Shown here piece after piece: positions 59,180 to 64,000 of a stretch of 64,000 bases of DNA. The notes beneath the pieces are model-generated. The model made no database searches. It was not told where the DNA came from and worked only from the letters and a program-made list of their open reading frames with translations. The stretch's first letter is position 1. Every line of letters starts with the position of its first letter. The stretch is from Echinometra lucunter (Eukaryota > Echinodermata > Echinoidea > Camarodonta > Echinometridae): the NCBI GenBank assembly GCA_029962745.1, contig CM057154.1:962955-1026954 (forward strand), in the 5' to 3' direction. The translations under genes were made by a program, and so were the position numbers.

Positions 59180-62100
59180 TTTTTCATATCTCTTGGGATT
59201 CCTGTGGCTGATTTGTAAATGAATATTCAAAATATTGCTCAATGTTTCAAAGTAACACTGTCTCTTTTTACCCCTTTATAATTCACTTTGTACTGTTTTT
59301 TTTTTCTTGATTATCTTGCCAGCACTGAGAGTACAATGAACATACATGATAAGTAATTCTATGTTATACACACTGTACACCATCGTGAAATAACATGCAC
59401 AAGGCATAATAAAACAAATTCATGAACAAAAACAAAATGAAGCCGGACGAGTTGGTTTAGCTCTTGGTGCCTCCGTTTGGGTAGGATTCTACATGTAAGT
59501 ACACATATTTCGCAGACATGATTGATATCATTCGACAAAATCCACTGTGTTGATGCCATTCGATCCAGGGTGGTTAAACCTTCACATTCAAACAGCAGAC
59601 CTTCCACAAAAACCACAATTGATTTTCCAGAGGAGGGTAACTCTCCAACAGTACAGTGAGATCATCAGTTAAAACCACTTAACACACTGACATGATGAAG
59701 AAATCAAGCGATACTATGAACTCAATGGTTATTTCCTAGCTCTGATGTATCAACTTTTTGGACATCACGTGGGGTGTGAAGTTTGAGAGTAAGCAATTGA
59801 CAGTTTATCATCAAAGTATAGAGAAGGAATTTGTTGATTAGGTGTAAGATATGTTGATTTGTTGATTAGTTTTAAGATAAAACTACAAAATAGATAACCA
59901 CACTGCCAAAATATGAGGTAGTGGATGCCTAAATGTTAAGACACTTGGAAGAATAAGGGGGGGGGGGGAGCTGTAGCCCCTAACCTCTCTGTCTCTGCCT
60001 CATATGCATAATGTCAGTGAGAGTCATTGAAATCATCTATCTGTCCATTAACTATAGTTTATTATTTGTATAACAGCCTATAGCTTGGATTTATCACCTT
60101 ATTGAAAATCAACTGCAGTTTCCATTACAAATTCACATGCTTCAAAACTGAAACCCACAGGCACACTAATTCCTGTCTGGGTACGCAGGAACTATCAGAC
60201 TGCACTGTGTGACTTCCAACAATGTTGAATGATAACAGAAAGTCAAATGTACGTGTAACATGCAGTCCACTATTACAGTGCTTGGTAACGTATTGATAGA
60301 AGACAAATTAGGCTACACTGTACATGCATAGAGTTGGACCTACATGTACAAATACAAGTAATGTACGGTACCAGTCGCCTGAAAAAATAATTCATGTACA
60401 GCTGGTACATGTGGAAAACCCCTAGAAAACACTTTATCCAGAATTCTAGGGCTTAAAGGTTAAGGGGTGTGAAGAAATAAAGGATAACACAATTAGGGCA
60501 TTTACAGAAATGAACAGTACATGTACCGGTAGCTGTTTTTTATGCTAATACTTCAACTCATTTTTTAGAAGTAATATATTCAAAGATCATATTTTTCAGT
60601 ATAGGGACACTAAATTAATCCCTAACTTACAGAGGTAACAGAGCAAAATGTCTTTTGGTACACTTCAACCAGGGAGCAGATCTCTTTCCCCTCCCTGCTT
60701 TAACAGTCGTTATGCAGCTGATACGACCAAGACTGAATTTGAACATCATGATCACACTCTTCAGGGAGATTTATGATTTAGTGAGCTTCATGTACCATAA
60801 CTGAACTTCTCTGATGCCATATAGTACATGTATTTCACACTCATGGAACTTGAGAAGCAGCAAGCCAGGAACCTACATGCACCCAGTATCATTTTGCGCA
60901 TTCTGATGAATTACAATGGCCTTGAGTTGGAACTGGTGATGGTAACAAACAACAGTCTGGCAATCACAACAAAGTTAATACTGTATATAGGCCCTACCTA
61001 CTAAATACAATATACGTGTACCTCCACTCACCATAGCGATCAATATGTTATGCATGATACCCTCTCCTCTACCATATGTTTGCATCGGCTGTTGTAGTTT
61101 TGAAATAATTATAAAGTTCGCAACACCATGATGTTTTGAACAGCGTAAGGGGGGGGGGCGGTGGCGAGGGTAACTGGCTAAACAATGATGAGGGTTCCTA
61201 ATAGACTGAAACAACAACTGTTCAAAGTTTGGAAACAACAAGCCAGGCCTGTCTGTCACTGATAAAATGTTGCCTCATGTTGGAGTCTTGTGTGCAACCT
61301 ATTTCCTGACTTAATCAGGGAGATACACGTAGTACCTTTACCTATTACCTACAGTATTAGGATTACAGTTCCCTGGTTTGTTGTGAAACTGGTTTAACAC
61401 ATACGTGTAGAAGAAATTGATATTATCTGCTGAAATTCAAACACAACAGAATTTGTAAGTAATGATACACTAGCACTAGTAGCCATCAAAGTGTGATACA
61501 TGTATACAAAATTGGGGGGGGGGGGGAGTAAAATGAGGCGAATATCCTCAAAATAATGATACAAAAACATGAAAAAAGAGAACATCATAAGATAAATTGT
61601 ATGTTCATGTTTTTACTGGGCACAAGTACGATATTCACCTATCCAAGAAAGCAGACATAAAATTAATGTTAAAGTAAGATAAAGTGATTCAGTTGAACAA
61701 ACTTCATGTATCATCGACTTGTGCCAAGCGATGTAGACATACTTGTGTAAATAAGCACAAAAGGCTGCTTGGATAAGATAGAGATATCAAAATTCAAACA
61801 CTTGAGTAATCAATGATTAATTTCATGACACAACGTACAAGCTGCCAATTTGTAGACTAGCCCTCTCCCTAGCGGTAACTTCGGCAGCATGTACACAGTT
61901 TGCAGGCACAAACTAGTATGAATCTTTGTCAATTTTAAGTTGTATTACCAGTACACAACAGTGTCTGAAATATGACACTAGTACAGTGTATATTAAATGC
62001 ACACCATAACACATGTAGTGTAGATGCTCTGAACTAGGGATAGGTTTGGCTAAAGACTTTCCCAGAGAATTTTGTTAAATATGTACAAATTGGGTCTGTG

Positions 62101-64000
62101 GCAGTGTGCCTGCAGACTAAATTTACGCAAAAGCTGGCTAGTCCGCAAACAAACTGATCTACACCATGTGTAAGGTCACTATGGGTGTTTGAAAAGGTTT
62201 GGCTTTGTGCAAATATTGGCTCAAGGTATTTCTCATTGTACTTCTGAATCTGAAAGCTCAAGACTAGCACTGCTAATGGCCAGGCACATGGGAAGGAAAG
62301 GCCATATGCTGTAATACACGTGCAGAATGATCTAATTTTATACTTACATGATTGCATCTGTAGATTACTATAGGATTCTTGATAACATGATTGTAAAAAA
62401 ATAATCTAAAGATAATTCATCATAAAAATTCTCTCATAATTACTGATGAAATATTCAAGTCAAAATATCGTATCTACCGTATATAGCAAATAATTCTCTG
62501 ACTGTGAATATACTTCAGGGATTGGCTAATTGGTTCATGAAAATATGAAAATATACATTTGTGATTTACTTCAAATATTTGAAAATTTCCTACCATTCAT
62601 CATAATGTAACACATACATATATGCCAAAATCTTGACTAAATCAGAAGGTGCATGCAGAATTGCAAATAATTCTATCAAAATAATTCCTCAGTGACAAAT
62701 ACAAATCAAAATTAAATGGAGATTACCTTTAGTCAGATTTAAGCCTTCATAAATTTAAAATAGCCCACCGTGGACTGGTCTCTATTCGAAATGTGCATAA
62801 TACAAAAACTGAACAGGTTTGGTCTTCAATGAGGAAGTAAAAATAAAAACCGAATGAAAAGGGTAAAACAAATTATCACAAGCAAAAATCCAATGGACCT
62901 TAAAACAAACAACCTGAGGTAATCCTATTAGAACCGTTTTGAAAAATAATGTATATCATACATCAATTAATCTTAGAATTATCACATAATAATTCTGAAC
63001 TTTGGATAAGTTAAAGTCTTAAAATTGTCCCACAAGTACAATACATGTAGCTTCTATCATCCACCTAACAGCAATAAACCACACCACAGTCATGTAAGAT
63101 GTCCATAGACATTTACATGTATATGACTCGATCGTCATTAAGTGAAATAAAACAGAAAACCCATTGTTTCCAAAGGGTAGTAACGAGCATACAATTCATT
63201 CAGTAGATTTCATCAAAATGCATTTCAATTTCCTGACCCTGACTGTCGTCCTAAAACTCCTACAAGGAAGCAGAACCTTATCCTAGCAGCTACCTCTCTG
63301 CAAGGGTCGCCTGTGTGTACAGTGGTCAACTTTACTCTTCATGGGCTATCACCAGGAAGTACAGGTACTGCAGACCTTGTCCAGAAAGACCGTCCAATTC
63401 ATAGTGGCCACTTTTCTGTTTTCCATTGGTGACATATTCCCCTCCATCACCTGTACATTGTGCAGAGCTTCAAAATCAACATCCCTTATTATCAGAAAAC
63501 TGAGCAATTCTCCATCTACAAAAACCTCAATTCTACATAATACATTGCATGTAGGCCCTACTGTCCAACAGTGAAAAAAACACACTAACCAACTTTAAAC
63601 CATTCTTCTATCCTTTTTTTTTTTTTTTTTGGTCATTTAAAAGACGGGACTATTATAGCGTGCATCAGATGAGCTTAAAACTGAATGTGAAATGCTTCAT
63701 AGACAGTTCTTCATAGCTCCAGCACTGAAACCTGGACAATCATTGACCACATTTTTTCTTCTATAACTACATGTATATAATTTTCACTACATAGAAATTC
63801 TATTTCTACTCTCTAGATCAAATCTGAAAGTTGGCAACTATACAAAAATACAATTACTTGAGTAACTCTTTGATATAACATGCAAGTGAATTCAAGGCAA
63901 TCTGGAACATGTGACTTTTCAATACTTTGACCACACCTACACCAGTTGATGTGTACAGTCAAACCTGTTTAAACAACCACCACAGATCTCCAAAGACATC
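59180..64000. other. AT-rich non-coding stretch, no gene recognised
   Basis: G tracts near 59950, 61150 and 61515; otherwise unremarkable AT-rich sequence. One weak minus-strand exon candidate at 63451-63532 is discussed in the findings. The window ends without a supported gene boundary. Confidence 0.45.

Overview
This is a eukaryotic, intron-rich, AT-rich window. The repeat complement points to a marine invertebrate deuterostome, most likely an echinoderm such as a sea urchin: a split-repeat tyrosine-recombinase retrotransposon, many palindromic MITEs, a tRNA-derived SINE with a long conserved tail, long trinucleotide arrays and frequent poly-G/C tracts. The species is inferred, not proven. 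One host gene is well supported. It is a membrane gamma-glutamyltransferase (GGT1/GGT5 type) on the + strand, 6016-27122, in 11 coding exons whose splice phases all agree and which together encode 836 residues. It keeps every known catalytic residue but carries an unusual ~265-residue N-terminal cytoplasmic extension encoded by one large first exon.

Layout. 1-3490: a non-LTR retrotransposon reverse-transcriptase segment, tandemly multiplied about three times; the first copy is split by a 1.5-kb long-TIR element with a TA target duplication. 3500-5900: low-complexity and palindromic sequence upstream of the gene. 6016-27122: the GGT gene. Its introns carry MITEs, TTAA-flanked elements, a ~950-bp AGT/CGT array (intron 7) and a 5.3-kb Ngaro-type retrotransposon (intron 8) with gag, RT-RNase H and tyrosine recombinase frames and A1-B1-A2-B2 split direct repeats. 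27123-~27680: probable 3' UTR with two AATAAA signals followed by GT-rich sequence.

27.7-54 kb: no convincing host coding exon. It holds a graveyard of small elements: SINE and LINE 3' ends, TTAA-flanked elements that abut at one TTAA, a hAT-like element with a perfect 8-bp target duplication nested in a palindromic MITE, a family of palindromes whose ends read GTTTCATRAA, and foldback arrays of ~20-bp units. 54-64 kb: a compositionally different, AT-rich stretch with few elements and no recognisable exons. It could be a long intron or UTR of a minus-strand neighbour, but this is unproven.

Most striking points: (i) the retrotransposon inserted between the exon with the catalytic threonine and the exon with the rest of the GGT active site; its repeats differ at one position each, so it is young; (ii) a possible in-frame 85-bp intron joining its pol and recombinase frames; (iii) the long GGT cytoplasmic tail; (iv) three unrelated foldback arrays with the same architecture.
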